DNA from: Pseudomonas sp. efr-133-TYG-5 | GTDB taxonomy: Bacteria > Pseudomonadota > Gammaproteobacteria > Pseudomonadales > Pseudomonadaceae | Length of the DNA stretch: 64,000 nucleotides | Direction of reading: 5' to 3' | Assembly (NCBI RefSeq): GCF_030209175.1 | Contig: NZ_JARVSM010000001.1 | Coordinates: 620,001-684,000, forward strand | Shown here: piece after piece, positions 26,167 through 35,822 of the stretch | How the letters are laid out: every line of letters begins with the position of its first letter | Position numbering within the stretch: the stretch's first letter is position 1 | The notes under the pieces: model-generated | What the model saw: the letters and a program-made list of their open reading frames with translations, nothing else | Told to the model about the DNA's origin: nothing | Database searches by the model: none | Position numbers and translations under genes: made by a program

Positions 26167-27702
26167 ATGCCTTTGACCGTCAGATACCGCCGCACCCGCC
26201 GCACCCGCAATGTCCTGACACTGCTCTGCGGTCTGCTGCCGGTGGTACTCGGCGTACTGATTCTGCATCTGCAGGCTGAACGCGCTCTGCAACAACACGC
26301 CCACGAGACGGCCACCGAGGCCGTGCGCCAATTCGAACTGATGCTCGACAACACCGCCCAGGCAGCCCGCGAACTGCTGCCGCTGGCCGGCCAACCCTGC
26401 AACGACGTGACCCTGGCCCTGCGCGAGCAAGTCACCCGCCGCCCGTTCGTGCGTTCGACCAACCTGGTGTGGGACGACAATCTGTATTGCAGTTCGTTGT
26501 TCGGCAGCTTCAAGGAGGCCGTCAACCCGGGCGACTACAACCAGGGCAAGTTGTGGCTGATGAACGGCAACCCGGTCACGCCCAATACAGCGCTGCTGGT
26601 GTACCGGCTCAGCGAAGGCCGCGGCGGCGCACTGACCACCCTCGACGGCTACCACTTGAGCAACATCCTGCGCCTGATTGGTCGGCAGACGCTGTTGCTG
26701 TTGCAGGTCGGCAACAACTGGCTGTCCGCTGACGGCAAAGTGCACAGCGGCCCCTTGCCCGCGCTGCCGGTTGCCCAGAACACGCTGAATTCTTCGCGCT
26801 ACGCCTTCACCGTGTCGGCGGGTTTCGCCGAGGGCGAAACATGGCGCTACATGAGCGATGAATACCCGCCGCTGTTCAGCCTGCTGATGTTTTTCGGCGT
26901 GATATCCGGCGCAATCGGCCATATCGTGCAACGGCGCTCCACTTCGCCAAGCCATGAAATGCTGCGCGCGCTGGAGGCTGGCGAGTTCATTCCGTACTTT
27001 CAGCCGGTGGTGCACGGCGACAGCAAGAACTGGTCGGGCGCCGAAGTGCTGATGCGCTGGAAACACCCCAAGGAAGGTCTGGTGCGCCCGGATCTGTTCA
27101 TTCCGTTTGCCGAACACTCGGGACTGATCGTGCCGATGACCCGCTCGCTGATGCAGCAGACGGCCGCGCTGCTAGGGCCGTTGTCACCCACATTTACCGC
27201 GCCGTTCCACATCGGCATCAACATCACCGCCAGCCATTGCCAGGACCTGCAACTGGTCGACGATTGCCGCGAATTCCTCGATGCGTTCGTCCCGGGCAGC
27301 ATCAACCTGGTGCTGGAGTTGACCGAGCGCGAGTTGATCGAACCGACCGCCATCACCCATCGTCTGTTCGATGCCCTGCATGCACTGGGCGTGAAGATTG
27401 CCATCGACGACTTCGGGACCGGTCACTCAAGCCTTGGCTACTTGCGCCAGTTCAATGTCGACTTCCTCAAGATCGATCAGAGTTTCGTTGCCATGATCGG
27501 CATCGATGCGCTCTCCCGGCATATTCTCGACACCATCATCGAGCTGTCGGCCAAACTCGACTTGGGGATTGTTGCCGAAGGTGTCGAGACGCAGGCGCAG
27601 TGTGATTACCTGACAGATCATAACGTTAACTTCCTGCAAGGCTATCTGTTTGGCAAACCGATGCCGGCGGCGGACTTCATTAACGCATTAAGTCACCATT
27701 AA
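26167..27702 (+). CDS. Membrane c-di-GMP phosphodiesterase with CSS sensor and EAL domain
   Basis: 511 residues from ATG 26167; the frame is open further upstream into the LysR gene but MPLTVRYRRTRRTRN is a normal membrane-protein start. Membrane helix at about 15-33, periplasmic CSS-motif domain at about 34-235 containing the eponymous Cys-Ser-Ser (LYCSSLFG), second membrane helix at about 240-260, and EAL domain at about 270-508. Catalytic pieces are present: EVLMRW (Val in place of Ala), LELTERELIE, IAIDDFGTGHSS, FLKIDQSF, GIVAEGVETQ. It should hydrolyse c-di-GMP to pGpG under control of periplasmic redox state, as in E. coli PdeC-type proteins. Confidence 0.92.
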   Translation: MPLTVRYRRTRRTRNVLTLLCGLLPVVLGVLILHLQAERALQQHAHETATEAVRQFELMLDNTAQAARELLPLAGQPCNDVTLALREQVTRRPFVRSTNLVWDDNLYCSSLFGSFKEAVNPGDYNQGKLWLMNGNPVTPNTALLVYRLSEGRGGALTTLDGYHLSNILRLIGRQTLLLLQVGNNWLSADGKVHSGPLPALPVAQNTLNSSRYAFTVSAGFAEGETWRYMSDEYPPLFSLLMFFGVISGAIGHIVQRRSTSPSHEMLRALEAGEFIPYFQPVVHGDSKNWSGAEVLMRWKHPKEGLVRPDLFIPFAEHSGLIVPMTRSLMQQTAALLGPLSPTFTAPFHIGINITASHCQDLQLVDDCREFLDAFVPGSINLVLELTERELIEPTAITHRLFDALHALGVKIAIDDFGTGHSSLGYLRQFNVDFLKIDQSFVAMIGIDALSRHILDTIIELSAKLDLGIVAEGVETQAQCDYLTDHNVNFLQGYLFGKPMPAADFINALSHH

Positions 27703-27937
27703 CCCGGATGAATAAACCGCTATTGGCCGAGATCGCGCACCAAATTGATACAAAACCGGGTTGTTGTTACATGAAGAAAAAGTCAGGATTTACTCTTGGC
27801 TCGTTAACTACTACAATTTTTCCTACCTGTTGCAAGATTGGCAGGTGAGCCATTTATCACCGAGTCGCTTCAAGGCTCTTGGCTTATAGCTTTGTTTGCG
27901 GTTGGAATCGGCCAATCACACTATTGGAGTAAAGATA

Positions 27938-28303
27938 TTGTCCAGACTCGCTGAATTTCGTGCAGCTGAAAAGGCCCTTCAGGAGCAGCTCAAGCAGCTG
28001 GAATCGCTGAAGAATGACGCCGGGCTCAAGAAAGAAATCGAATTCGAAGAAAAGCTCCAGGGCCTGATGAAAACCTACGGCAAAGGCCTCAAGGACATCA
28101 TCGCCATTCTCGATCCGAACGCGGCAAAATCCGCTCTGCCGGCCGCTAGCGCACCGAAAACCCGCCGCGCCCGCGTAGTCAAGGTCTATCAGAACCCGCA
28201 CACTGGCGAACTGATCGAGACCAAGGGCGGCAACCATCGCGGCCTGAAGGCCTGGAAGGAACAATACGGCGCCGCTACCGTTGATTCCTGGCTGCGTGGC
28301 TGA
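27938..28303 (+). CDS. mvaT: MvaT/MvaU-family H-NS-like silencer
   Basis: 121 residues from a TTG start at 27938, chosen because SRLAEFRAAEKALQEQLKQL is the family N-terminus and GGAG lies ten bases upstream; an ATG at 27896 would add 14 unrelated residues. The N-terminal half is a coiled-coil dimerisation region with LKKEIEFEEKLQGLMKTYGK. The C-terminal DNA-binding domain carries KGGNHRGLKAWKEQYG, the loop that reads the minor groove of AT-rich DNA. Pseudomonas has several paralogues (MvaT, MvaU/V), so the exact name is uncertain. The upstream 235-base AT-rich gap is its promoter region; a strong terminator follows. Confidence 0.88.
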   Translation: MSRLAEFRAAEKALQEQLKQLESLKNDAGLKKEIEFEEKLQGLMKTYGKGLKDIIAILDPNAAKSALPAASAPKTRRARVVKVYQNPHTGELIETKGGNHRGLKAWKEQYGAATVDSWLRG

Positions 28304-28322
28304 TTTCACGCCAGCATAAAAC

Positions 28323-28348
28323 AGCCCTGCCTTGCAGGGCTTTTTTTT
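28323..28348 (+). terminator. Intrinsic terminator of the mvaT-like gene
   Basis: AGCCCTGC-CTT-GCAGGGCT followed by seven more T residues, 20 bases past the stop codon. Confidence 0.95.
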
Positions 28349-28524
28349 CGACGTTATCTAACAATTGCAACGAATTGCTCCGAACAAGTTGGCACTGTCG
28401 TGCATCTGCACCGCGCTATTACGTCATATTTCATGCGCAGACATGTTGCAGATTCCGTCCCCGGTTAAACTTTGTGGTTAATTCCTTCGCGCATCTAAGC
28501 GTTCGCTGATCATGAAAAGGCGAA

Positions 28525-29043
28525 TTAAAGTTTCACGCTGTTTCTAGCGGCCATTATTTCGCCTTCGCTGGCCTTATAGATTTCCGCCTGACCGGCATAG
28601 GAAAGTACATAGGCCTTGTCCGCCTCAACCGCGGCCACCAATGTTTGCGACAGTACATGGCGGCCATTTTCGGTAACCACACAAGTGGTTTCCAACGCCG
28701 CCAACGGACCCAGCGTCGCCGAATGCACCTTATTGCAAACGCTTTGATAGCCGCCCTGGAAAAAGTCCTTCTGCACGGACTTGCGCATTTCCAGCAACAC
28801 GCCCTGCAAGTTCACCTGATGCCCGCTTTCGACCCGGGTCATGGTCAACTCCATCACCATCACCTGATTGCCGTCAGCGTCATTTTTTACCGCGCGCTGG
28901 CGAGATACTTCGGGGCTGGCTTCAGGCAGCGCTTGCACCTGCCATCCCGCTGGCCAAGTGATAGCCGGCTCCGCGGCCCATACCGAGGCAGCGCACAGGG
29001 ACAAGCCGAAGAAAACGAACAGCGATTTGAACGGTCGGATCAT
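28525..29043 (-). CDS. Secreted conserved protein of Pseudomonas (DUF4946-like)
   Basis: 172 residues from ATG 29043 (a GTG at 29055 is the alternative). A clear signal peptide ends at SVWA-AEPA near residue 23. The mature part begins TWPAGWQVQALPEASPEVSRQ, the pattern of the DUF4946 family, with a single pair of cysteines (VCNKV and TTCVV) that could form a disulfide. Periplasmic; function unknown. It is divergent from gloA. Confidence 0.75.
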   Translation of the reverse strand: MIRPFKSLFVFFGLSLCAASVWAAEPAITWPAGWQVQALPEASPEVSRQRAVKNDADGNQVMVMELTMTRVESGHQVNLQGVLLEMRKSVQKDFFQGGYQSVCNKVHSATLGPLAALETTCVVTENGRHVLSQTLVAAVEADKAYVLSYAGQAEIYKASEGEIMAARNSVKL

Positions 29044-29183
29044 TACCGGAGACACTCGCGAATTGAGCCGTAAAGTCTGAGCCTCGTCCGCAGCCAGGGC
29101 AAGCCCGCGCTTTCCGTTTGGCGATGCCGGTACGCATGCGTATCATTGCGCCCATTCACTCGCCCATTTGTTACGGAGGGCCC

Positions 29184-29705
29184 ATGAGCCTGCAAGAACT
29201 GAACACTTTCCCCGGCGTCACCGCCACCCCGGACAGCGCAACCCGCAACTTCGTCTTCAACCACACCATGCTGCGCGTGAAAGACATCACCAAGTCGCTG
29301 GATTTCTACACCCGCGTCCTGGGCTTCTCCCTGGTCGAAAAGCGCGATTTCCCGGAAGCCGAGTTCAGCCTGTATTTCCTCGCCCTGGTCGACAAGGCGC
29401 AGATCCCGGCTGACGCCGCCGCTCGCACCGAGTGGATGAAGTCGATTCCCGGCATTCTCGAGCTGACTCACAACCACGGCACCGAAAACGATGCCGACTT
29501 CGCTTACCACAACGGCAACACCGACCCGCGTGGCTTCGGCCACATCTGCATTTCGGTGCCGGACATCGTGGCGGCCTGTGCACGCTTTGAGGAACTGGGC
29601 TGCGACTTCCAGAAGCGCCTGAACGATGGCCGCATGAAGAGCCTGGCGTTCATCAAGGACCCGGATGGCTACTGGGTTGAAATCATTCAACCTGCGCCGC
29701 TGTAA
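29184..29705 (+). CDS. gloA: Lactoylglutathione lyase (glyoxalase I)
   Basis: 173 residues from ATG 29184 behind a perfect GGAGG. It matches the longer proteobacterial / eukaryotic-like glyoxalase [21 protein letters not shown] near 30-50, [15 protein letters not shown] near 92-106, [12 protein letters not shown] near 118, and VEIIQPAPL at the end, giving the His/Glu/His/Glu metal set. It converts the methylglyoxal-glutathione hemithioacetal to S-lactoylglutathione. Confidence 0.93.
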   Translation: MSLQELNTFPGVTATPDSATRNFVFNHTMLRVKDITKSLDFYTRVLGFSLVEKRDFPEAEFSLYFLALVDKAQIPADAAARTEWMKSIPGILELTHNHGTENDADFAYHNGNTDPRGFGHICISVPDIVAACARFEELGCDFQKRLNDGRMKSLAFIKDPDGYWVEIIQPAPL

Positions 29706-29767
29706 AAGCCTCAAGCCTCTGGCCCTCGGCTGAGGGCTGGAGTACGGCGCAACTTTCATGCGCAATA

Positions 29768-29797
29768 AAAAAACCCATGATCACTCATGGGTTTTTT
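29768..29797. terminator. Bidirectional intrinsic terminator between gloA and ahpF
   Basis: AAAAAACCCATGA / TCATGGGTTTTTT, 13-bp perfect arms with a 4-base loop, between convergent genes. Confidence 0.93.
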
Positions 29798-29815
29798 CGT
29801 TTCAGCGAACGAGAT

Positions 29816-31378
29816 TTACGCTGGGGCCGACGTGCGGATCAAGTGATCGAACGCGCTGAGAGAAGCCTTGGCGCCCTCGCCCACCGCAATCACGATCTGC
29901 TTGTACGGCACGGTGGTCACGTCGCCGGCCGCGAAGATCCCGGGGATCGAGGTCTCGCCACGGTTATCGACAATGATCTCGCCGCGTGGCGACAGCTCGA
30001 TGGTGCCTTTGAGCCAGTCGGTGTTAGGCAGCAGGCCAATCTGCACGAAGATCCCCTCCAGCTCGACACTGCGCAGTTCGTCAGTGGTGCGATCCTTGTA
30101 GCGCAGGCCGTTGACCTTCTGCCCGTCGCCGGTGACTTCGGTGGTTTGCGCACTGGTGATCACGGTGACGTTCGCCAGGCTGTGCAGTTTGCGTTGCAGC
30201 ACGGCGTCGGCGCGCAATTGCACGTCGAACTCGAGCAGGGTCACGTGAGCCACGATACCCGCGAGATCGATGGCTGCTTCAACGCCGGAGTTACCGCCGC
30301 CGATCACCGCCACACGCTTGCCCTTGAACAGCGGGCCGTCACAGTGCGGGCAGTACGCGACGCCCTTGTTGCGGTATTCCTGCTCGCCCGGCACGTTCAT
30401 TTCACGCCAGCGCGCGCCGGTCGCCAGGATCACGCTCCTGGCCTTGAGGGTCGCGCCGCTGGCGAAGTGGACTTCGTGCAACTCGCCGTCCTTGCCAGGG
30501 ATCAGCTTATCGGCGCGTTGCAGGTTCATGATGTCGACGTCGTATTGCTTGACGTGCTCTTCCAGGGCTACAGCCAGTTTCGGGCCTTCGGTTTCCTGCA
30601 CGGAAATGAAGTTTTCGATGGCCATGGTGTCCAGCACCTGACCGCCGAAACGCTCGGCGGCAACACCGGTGCGAATGCCTTTGCGCGCAGCGTAGATCGC
30701 CGCCGAGGCGCCGGCCGGGCCACCGCCGACCACCAGCACGTCGAAAGCCTGCTTGGCGCTGATTTTCTCGGCCTGACGTTCGATGGCGCCGGTGTCGAGT
30801 TTGGCGAGGATTTCTTCCAGGCCCATGCGGCCCTGGCCGAAGTTCTCACCGTTGAGGTAGATGCTCGGCACGGCCATGATCTTGCGATCGTTGACTTCGT
30901 CCTGGAACAGCGCGCCGTCGATGGCGACGTGGCGGATATTCGGGTTGAGCACGGCCATCAGGTTCAACGCCTGGACCACGTCCGGGCAGTTCTGGCATGA
31001 CAGCGAGAAATACGTCTCGAAGTTGAACTCGCCCTTGAGCGAGCGGATCTGTTCGATCACTTCGACACTGGCCTTCGATGGATGGCCGCCGACTTGCAGC
31101 AAGGCCAGCACCAGCGAAGTGAATTCGTGGCCCATCGGGATGCCGGCGAATCGCAGGCTGATATCGGCACCCGGGCGGTTGATCGAGAACGACGGCTTGC
31201 GGGCATCGGTGCCGCTGTCGATCAAGGTAATCTGGCTGGAAAGACTGGCAACGTCCTTCAGCAGGTCAAGCATTTCCCGGGATTTCGCACCGTCGTCGAG
31301 GGAAGCTACGATCTCGATCGGTTGGGTGACCCGTTCCAGGTACGATTTCAACTGGGCTTTAAGATTGGCGTCCAACAT
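29816..31378 (-). CDS. ahpF: Alkyl hydroperoxide reductase subunit F
   Basis: 520 residues, full length. N-terminal double thioredoxin-like domain with the redox pair in LSCQNCPD near 130, then a thioredoxin-reductase-like part: FAD site [19 protein letters not shown] near 215, the active-site CPHC near 345 ([14 protein letters not shown]), NAD(P)H site [17 protein letters not shown] near 357, and the C-terminal [12 protein letters not shown]. It passes electrons from NADH to AhpC. It lies 127 bases downstream of ahpC with a terminator between, so ahpF is probably expressed by partial read-through or its own promoter. Confidence 0.96.
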   Translation of the reverse strand: MLDANLKAQLKSYLERVTQPIEIVASLDDGAKSREMLDLLKDVASLSSQITLIDSGTDARKPSFSINRPGADISLRFAGIPMGHEFTSLVLALLQVGGHPSKASVEVIEQIRSLKGEFNFETYFSLSCQNCPDVVQALNLMAVLNPNIRHVAIDGALFQDEVNDRKIMAVPSIYLNGENFGQGRMGLEEILAKLDTGAIERQAEKISAKQAFDVLVVGGGPAGASAAIYAARKGIRTGVAAERFGGQVLDTMAIENFISVQETEGPKLAVALEEHVKQYDVDIMNLQRADKLIPGKDGELHEVHFASGATLKARSVILATGARWREMNVPGEQEYRNKGVAYCPHCDGPLFKGKRVAVIGGGNSGVEAAIDLAGIVAHVTLLEFDVQLRADAVLQRKLHSLANVTVITSAQTTEVTGDGQKVNGLRYKDRTTDELRSVELEGIFVQIGLLPNTDWLKGTIELSPRGEIIVDNRGETSIPGIFAAGDVTTVPYKQIVIAVGEGAKASLSAFDHLIRTSAPA

Positions 31379-31408
31379 ACGGGCGATCTCCTGACTTTAT
31401 TTGAGGCG

Positions 31409-31441
31409 AAAAAAGCCCGAGCGAATCTCGCCCGGGCTTTT
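31409..31441. terminator. Terminator-like hairpin between ahpC and ahpF
   Basis: AAAAGCCCG and CGGGCTTTT arms around an inner GCG-bearing loop, with T runs on both strands. In the direction of ahpC transcription it can lower ahpF expression relative to ahpC. Confidence 0.85.
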
Positions 31442-31505
31442 CTATTGGGCGGTGCAGCTTACTTAAGTAGGTGCGGAGTTCCGCCCTGCATTGCGTGGCA
31501 CAGAC

Positions 31506-32069
31506 TTAGATCTTGCCGACCAGGTCCAGGGACGGAGCCAGAGTGGCCTCGCCTTCTTTCCACTTGGCTGGGCAAACTTCGCCTGGGTGAGCAGCGACGT
31601 ACTGAGCGGCCTTGATCTTGCGCAGCAGCTCGGAAGCGTCACGGCCAACGCCGCCATCGTTCAGTTCAACGATTTTGATCTGGCCTTCAGGGTTGATCAC
31701 GAAGGTGCCACGGTCAGCCAGACCGGCTTCTTCGATCAGCACGTCGAAGTTGCGGGAGATGACGTGGGTCGGGTCGCCGATCATGGTGTATTCGATTTTG
31801 CCGATGGCTGGCGAAGTGTTGTGCCAGGCAGCGTGGGCAAAGTGGGTATCGGTGGAAACGCTGTAGATCTCGACGCCCAGTTTCTGGAAGGCAGCGTAAT
31901 TGTCAGCCAGGTCTTCCAGCTCGGTTGGGCACACGAAGGTGAAGTCGGCTGGGTAGAAGAACACTACGGACCATTTGCCTTTCAGGTCAGCGTCCGAGAC
32001 TTGTACGAAGTCGCCGTTTTTGAACGCGGTAGCTTTGAACGGTTTTACTTGGCTGTTGATGATAGGCAT
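31506..32069 (-). CDS. ahpC: Alkyl hydroperoxide reductase subunit C (2-Cys peroxiredoxin)
   Basis: 187 residues from ATG 32069 ([13 protein letters not shown]), the typical AhpC length; the frame runs on upstream but without homology. Peroxidatic Cys in [12 protein letters not shown] near 47 and resolving Cys in GEVCPAKW near 166. It reduces hydrogen peroxide, organic peroxides and peroxynitrite, regenerated by AhpF. The 136-base upstream gap should hold an OxyR-type site, but I could not fix one by eye. Confidence 0.96.
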   Translation of the reverse strand: MPIINSQVKPFKATAFKNGDFVQVSDADLKGKWSVVFFYPADFTFVCPTELEDLADNYAAFQKLGVEIYSVSTDTHFAHAAWHNTSPAIGKIEYTMIGDPTHVISRNFDVLIEEAGLADRGTFVINPEGQIKIVELNDGGVGRDASELLRKIKAAQYVAAHPGEVCPAKWKEGEATLAPSLDLVGKI

Positions 32070-32205
32070 TGATGACTCTCCGTCAGGGTTGTGAATTCGA
32101 TGGATGAATCCTACCCACTCACTCGACGGATGGCTCATTGGCAAACCTGATGCTGCTGATTTGTTTTCGCTATTAGCTGACTGTATTAATAGAAGAAAAC
32201 GATAT

Positions 32206-33144
32206 CTACGGCGACAGCGGCTTATCCGTAATCCGAGCCATCCCGTGAAATGGGCTGACCTCAACATAGCGCATGGCTGATTTCATGTCCTTCCAGCCGA
32301 CATAACTCATCAGCGATTTCAGATCCCAGCCACTTTGATGCGCCCAGGTGGCAAAACCACGTCGCAGCGAGTGGCTGGTGTAACGGTCGGCCGCCACGCC
32401 CGCGCGCTCCAGCGCTTGCCTGAGCAACGGAATCACGCTGTTGGCGTGCAGACCCTCCTCGCTCAAATTGCCCCACCGGTCGATCCCGCGAAACACCGGG
32501 CCGCGCACCAGTGCCGCTTCGGTGATCCACTGGATATACGCCTGCACCGGGCACAGGCGCAGCAATGCCGGCGCCTGATAGGTCTGCCCGAGGTTTTCCC
32601 GATCGCCCTTGCTGCGCGGCAGATACAGGGTGATGCCACTCCCCGCGTGCGCCTGCACATGTTCGATCTGCACCCGACACAGCTCATCACTGCGAAAGCC
32701 GCGCCAGAAGCCCAGGAGAATCAGCGCCCGGTCACGGTAGGCGCGCAGTAGCGCCGGACGATCCTGTTGCGCACGGGCGGTTTGCGCCTCCTGCTCGAGC
32801 CAGTCGACCACGCGCTCGAGATCCTGCAGCTGTAAAGGCTCGGCCTGCTTCTCCTGCGCCGGATGCACGGCGCGAATCCCTTTGAACACCTTGCGCACCA
32901 CCGGCGCCTTGGTGGGGTCGGCAAAACCCTGGCTGTTATGCCACTGGGCCAGCGCCGACAGCCGCAATTTCAGCGTGTTGATCGACAGCACACCGGCGTA
33001 GGCCGCCAGATACCGCGCAACGCTGTCCGCCGTTGCCGGGAGGAATCCGCCCCAGGTCGTTTCGAAGTGCTCGATCGCCGAACGATAGCTGCGGCGGGTG
33101 TTGTCGCGGGTGGCGGCGTGCAGGTAGCGATCCAGATCGCTCAT
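32206..33144 (-). CDS. Tyrosine recombinase / integrase, chromosomal orphan
   Basis: 312 residues from ATG 33144 (an ATG at 33159 is the alternative; neither has a strong ribosome site). N-terminal SAM-like core-binding domain at about 1-95 ([20 protein letters not shown]). The catalytic domain shows Arg in [13 protein letters not shown] near 165, His-x-x-Arg in [13 protein letters not shown] near 263, and the nucleophile Tyr in [10 protein letters not shown] near 297. It is of XerC/D-like size but not XerC or XerD by sequence. It is divergent from the KfrA-like gene with operator-like palindromes between the starts. No phage or transposon genes or flanking repeats are seen, so it is probably a settled chromosomal gene. 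Confidence 0.88.
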   Translation of the reverse strand: MSDLDRYLHAATRDNTRRSYRSAIEHFETTWGGFLPATADSVARYLAAYAGVLSINTLKLRLSALAQWHNSQGFADPTKAPVVRKVFKGIRAVHPAQEKQAEPLQLQDLERVVDWLEQEAQTARAQQDRPALLRAYRDRALILLGFWRGFRSDELCRVQIEHVQAHAGSGITLYLPRSKGDRENLGQTYQAPALLRLCPVQAYIQWITEAALVRGPVFRGIDRWGNLSEEGLHANSVIPLLRQALERAGVAADRYTSHSLRRGFATWAHQSGWDLKSLMSYVGWKDMKSAMRYVEVSPFHGMARITDKPLSP

Positions 33145-33264
33145 GGGCGGATTTCTCATTGCTGTACTGATAGGCGGCTGGAAACGCGATTCAACGCGCT
33201 TCACACGGGGTAATACCAGTATATCCCGCCTCTTCAATATCAAGCATTTAACTTTATTTTCAGC

Positions 33265-33303
33265 GTGGTACACTGTGTACTTTAGTGGCATGTACCACAG
33301 TAC
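33265..33303. promoter_or_regulatory. Operator-like palindromes between recombinase and KfrA-like genes
   Basis: GTACAC-T-GTGTAC at 33268-33280 is a perfect palindrome around one base. GTGGTAC at 33265 and GTACCAC at 33292 form a second, wider inverted repeat, and GTAC-CACA-GTAC fills 33292-33303. The cluster ends 19 bases before the KfrA-like start, a typical autoregulatory position. Confidence 0.5.
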
Positions 33304-33321
33304 GTAATGGTAGGAGTAGTC

Positions 33322-34338
33322 ATGGCCCGTGGCGGCGTAAACAAGGCGGTGGTGCAGATCGCGCGCGCGGCGATTCTCGCCCGCGGTGAACACCCAAGCA
33401 TCGATGCAGTACGCATCGAGCTGGGCAACACCGGATCGAAAACCACGATTCATCGCTATCTGAAGGAGCTGGACGACGGCAGCGAGCCGGCCGATCCTGC
33501 GGCAGAACCCATTGATGACGAGCTGCTGGCGCTGGTTACGCGTCTGGCGCAACGCTTGAAAGAACAGGCCCAGGAACCAATCGACCAGGCCCGCGAAGCC
33601 TTCGAGCAACAGCGCCAGGCCCTGGAAGCCGAATTGCACCAGTTGCGCCAGGCCCACGCCCAGCTCGAGCAGCAGCATGAAATCCAAGGCGAAGCACTGG
33701 CCAGGGAGTCCGAAGCGCTGAGCGAAACACGCTCGATGCTGCAAACCGAGCAAACCCGCAACGCGGGCCTGAATCAGGCGCTGGCCGACTTCGAACTGCG
33801 CCTGCAGGACAAGGACGAGCAGATTCGCTCACTGGAAGAAAAGCACCTGCACGCCCGCGACGCCCTCGAGCACTATCGCAATGCGATCAAGGAGCAGCGC
33901 GAGCAGGAGCAGAGCCGGCACGAAGGGCAAGTGCAGCAATTGCAGATGGAGTTGCGCCAGGCCCAGCAGAGCGCGCTGGTACGCCAGGACGAAATCACTC
34001 AGTTGCACCGCGACAACGAACGCGTGCTGACCGAGAATCGCGGTACCCTGCGTGAACTGAGCCTGCTGCAGGATCAGCTCAAGCACAGCAATCAGCGCCA
34101 GGATCAACTGCTGGAACAGGCGGCCCGCGTCGACAGCGAACGCACCCTGCTCCAGGAGCGCTTACGCGTCGCCTTGCTGGAAAGCCAGACGCTCAAGCAG
34201 AACGTCGACGAACAGACCCAGCTCAATCAGTCACTGGAGAAAGAACTGGTCACCTTGCAGGCCAGCCTGAAAGACCACCAGCGTCCGGACGCTGCCGTTG
34301 CAGCAGCACCGGACGCGGCTGAGTCGAAGGACGCTTAA
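33322..34338 (+). CDS. KfrA-like DNA-binding coiled-coil protein
   Basis: 338 residues from ATG 33322 (GGAG eight bases upstream; an ATG at 33307 is less well placed). The N-terminal about 60 residues ([39 protein letters not shown]) match the KfrA N-terminal DNA-binding domain. Residues about 75-315 are one long Gln/Glu/Leu/Arg-rich coiled coil. On plasmids KfrA binds its own promoter and forms filaments that aid partition. Here the gene is chromosomal and paired divergently with a recombinase. Its stop overlaps that of gor by 4 bases. Confidence 0.82.
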   Translation: MARGGVNKAVVQIARAAILARGEHPSIDAVRIELGNTGSKTTIHRYLKELDDGSEPADPAAEPIDDELLALVTRLAQRLKEQAQEPIDQAREAFEQQRQALEAELHQLRQAHAQLEQQHEIQGEALARESEALSETRSMLQTEQTRNAGLNQALADFELRLQDKDEQIRSLEEKHLHARDALEHYRNAIKEQREQEQSRHEGQVQQLQMELRQAQQSALVRQDEITQLHRDNERVLTENRGTLRELSLLQDQLKHSNQRQDQLLEQAARVDSERTLLQERLRVALLESQTLKQNVDEQTQLNQSLEKELVTLQASLKDHQRPDAAVAAAPDAAESKDA

Positions 34339-35693
34339 GCGCCAACCGGCGTGCGCATAGTGACAAACTCTTCGGCGGCCGTCGGGTGCACCCCGATCGT
34401 GTCGTCGAAGTCGCGCTTGGTGGCGCCAGCCTTCAAGGCGATCGCCAGGCCCTGGACGATTTCGCCGGCATCCGGTCCGACCATGTGGCAGCCGAGCACC
34501 TTGTCAGTCTTGCCGTCGACCACCAGCTTCATCAGCGTGCGCTCCTGGCATTCGGTCAATGTCAGCTTCATCGGCCGGAAGCGGCTTTCGTAGATCACCA
34601 CCTCGTGCCCGGCGTCCCGCGCCTCTTCTTCGGTAAGGCCGACCGTGCCGATATTCGGCAGGCTGAACACCGCGGTCGGGATCATCTTGTAATCCACCGG
34701 ACGGTACTGCTCAGGCTTGAACAGGCGCCGTGCGACGGCCATGCCTTCCGCCAGCGCTACCGGCGTCAATTGCACACGACCAATCACATCCCCAAGGGCG
34801 AGAATCGAGGGCTCGCTGGTCTGATACTGCTCATCGACCTTGATGAAGCCTTTGTCAGTCAGTTGCACGTCGGTATTTTCCAGCCCCAGGTTATCCAGCA
34901 TTGGACGCCGCCCGGTGGCGTAGAACACGCAATCAGCCTCCAGCACGCGACCATCCTTGAGGGTCGCCTTGAGACTGCCGTCGGCTTGTTTGTCGATGCG
35001 CGCGATGTCGGCGTTGAATTGCAGATCCATGCCGCGCTTGGTCAGTTCTTCCTGCAAGTGCTTACGCACCGAGCCATCGAAGCCCCGCAGGAACAGATCA
35101 CCGCGATACAGCAGCGTGGTGTTCGCACCCAGACCATGGAAGATCCCCGCAAACTCGACGGCGATGTAACCGCCACCAACCACCAGCACACGCTTGGGCA
35201 GCTCTTTGAGGAAGAACGCCTGATTGGAACTGATGGCATGCTCGTGCCCCGGGATCTGCGGAATCTGCGGCCAGCCGCCAGTGGCGATCAGAATGTTTTT
35301 CGCCGTGAAGCGCTCACCGTTGACCTCGACCTCATGCGGACCAACGATCTTCGCGTGAGACTCATGCAGGGTCACACCGCTGTTGACCAGCAGATTACGG
35401 TAGATCCCGTTGAGCCGGTTGATCTCGCGATCCTTGTTGGCGATCAGCGTGGCCCAGTCGAAATCGGCCTCACCCAGACTCCAGCCGAACCCGGACGCCT
35501 GCTCGAAGTCTTCGGCAAAGTGTGCACCGTAGACCAGCAGCTTCTTCGGCACGCAGCCGACATTGACGCAGGTCCCGCCCAGATAACGGCTTTCCGCTAC
35601 CGCCACTTTCGCGCCGAAACCGGCCGCAAAACGCGCAGCGCGCACACCGCCGGAACCGGCACCAATCACATAAAGGTCAAAATCGTAGGCCAT
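34335..35693 (-). CDS. gor: Glutathione reductase
   Basis: 452 residues. FAD motif [19 protein letters not shown] near 10-28, redox-active [13 protein letters not shown] near 39-51, NADP motif [19 protein letters not shown] near 170, NADPH-selecting Arg in [12 protein letters not shown], and C-terminal His-Glu pair in [13 protein letters not shown]. It reduces glutathione disulfide with NADPH. It is followed on the minus strand by the convergent KfrA-like gene end. Confidence 0.95.
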   Translation of the reverse strand: MAYDFDLYVIGAGSGGVRAARFAAGFGAKVAVAESRYLGGTCVNVGCVPKKLLVYGAHFAEDFEQASGFGWSLGEADFDWATLIANKDREINRLNGIYRNLLVNSGVTLHESHAKIVGPHEVEVNGERFTAKNILIATGGWPQIPQIPGHEHAISSNQAFFLKELPKRVLVVGGGYIAVEFAGIFHGLGANTTLLYRGDLFLRGFDGSVRKHLQEELTKRGMDLQFNADIARIDKQADGSLKATLKDGRVLEADCVFYATGRRPMLDNLGLENTDVQLTDKGFIKVDEQYQTSEPSILALGDVIGRVQLTPVALAEGMAVARRLFKPEQYRPVDYKMIPTAVFSLPNIGTVGLTEEEARDAGHEVVIYESRFRPMKLTLTECQERTLMKLVVDGKTDKVLGCHMVGPDAGEIVQGLAIALKAGATKRDFDDTIGVHPTAAEEFVTMRTPVGA

Positions 35694-35774
35694 TTCTATC
35701 TCCTCGGCAGGCCATCAGCATACCCGCAGTCAACCTTTGGGCAAGCTCTGCCATCCATATAGGGGCGGAAAATG

Positions 35775-35800
35775 AAAAAGCCACCCGAAGGTGGCTTTTT
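35775..35800. terminator. Intrinsic terminator downstream of galU
   Basis: AAAAAGCCACC-CGAA-GGTGGCTTTTT, perfect 11-bp arms with T runs on both strands. In the minus direction it follows galU; gor starts 82 bases further on. Confidence 0.93.
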
Positions 35801-35822
35801 CGTACACGCAGGACTGGCGCTC

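Noticed and set aside
32070..32205. An OxyR site upstream of ahpC
   Set aside because: Expected from the family, but no clear ATAG-N7-CTAT-type series could be fixed by eye.
33145..33753. Extension of the recombinase frame to 515 codons
   Set aside because: The extra N-terminal part lies antisense to the KfrA-like gene and crosses the palindromic promoter region; homology begins only at [13 protein letters not shown].
32206..34338. The recombinase / KfrA-like pair as a prophage or integron
   Set aside because: No phage structural genes, cassettes, attachment repeats or composition change around it; flanks are ahpC and gor.
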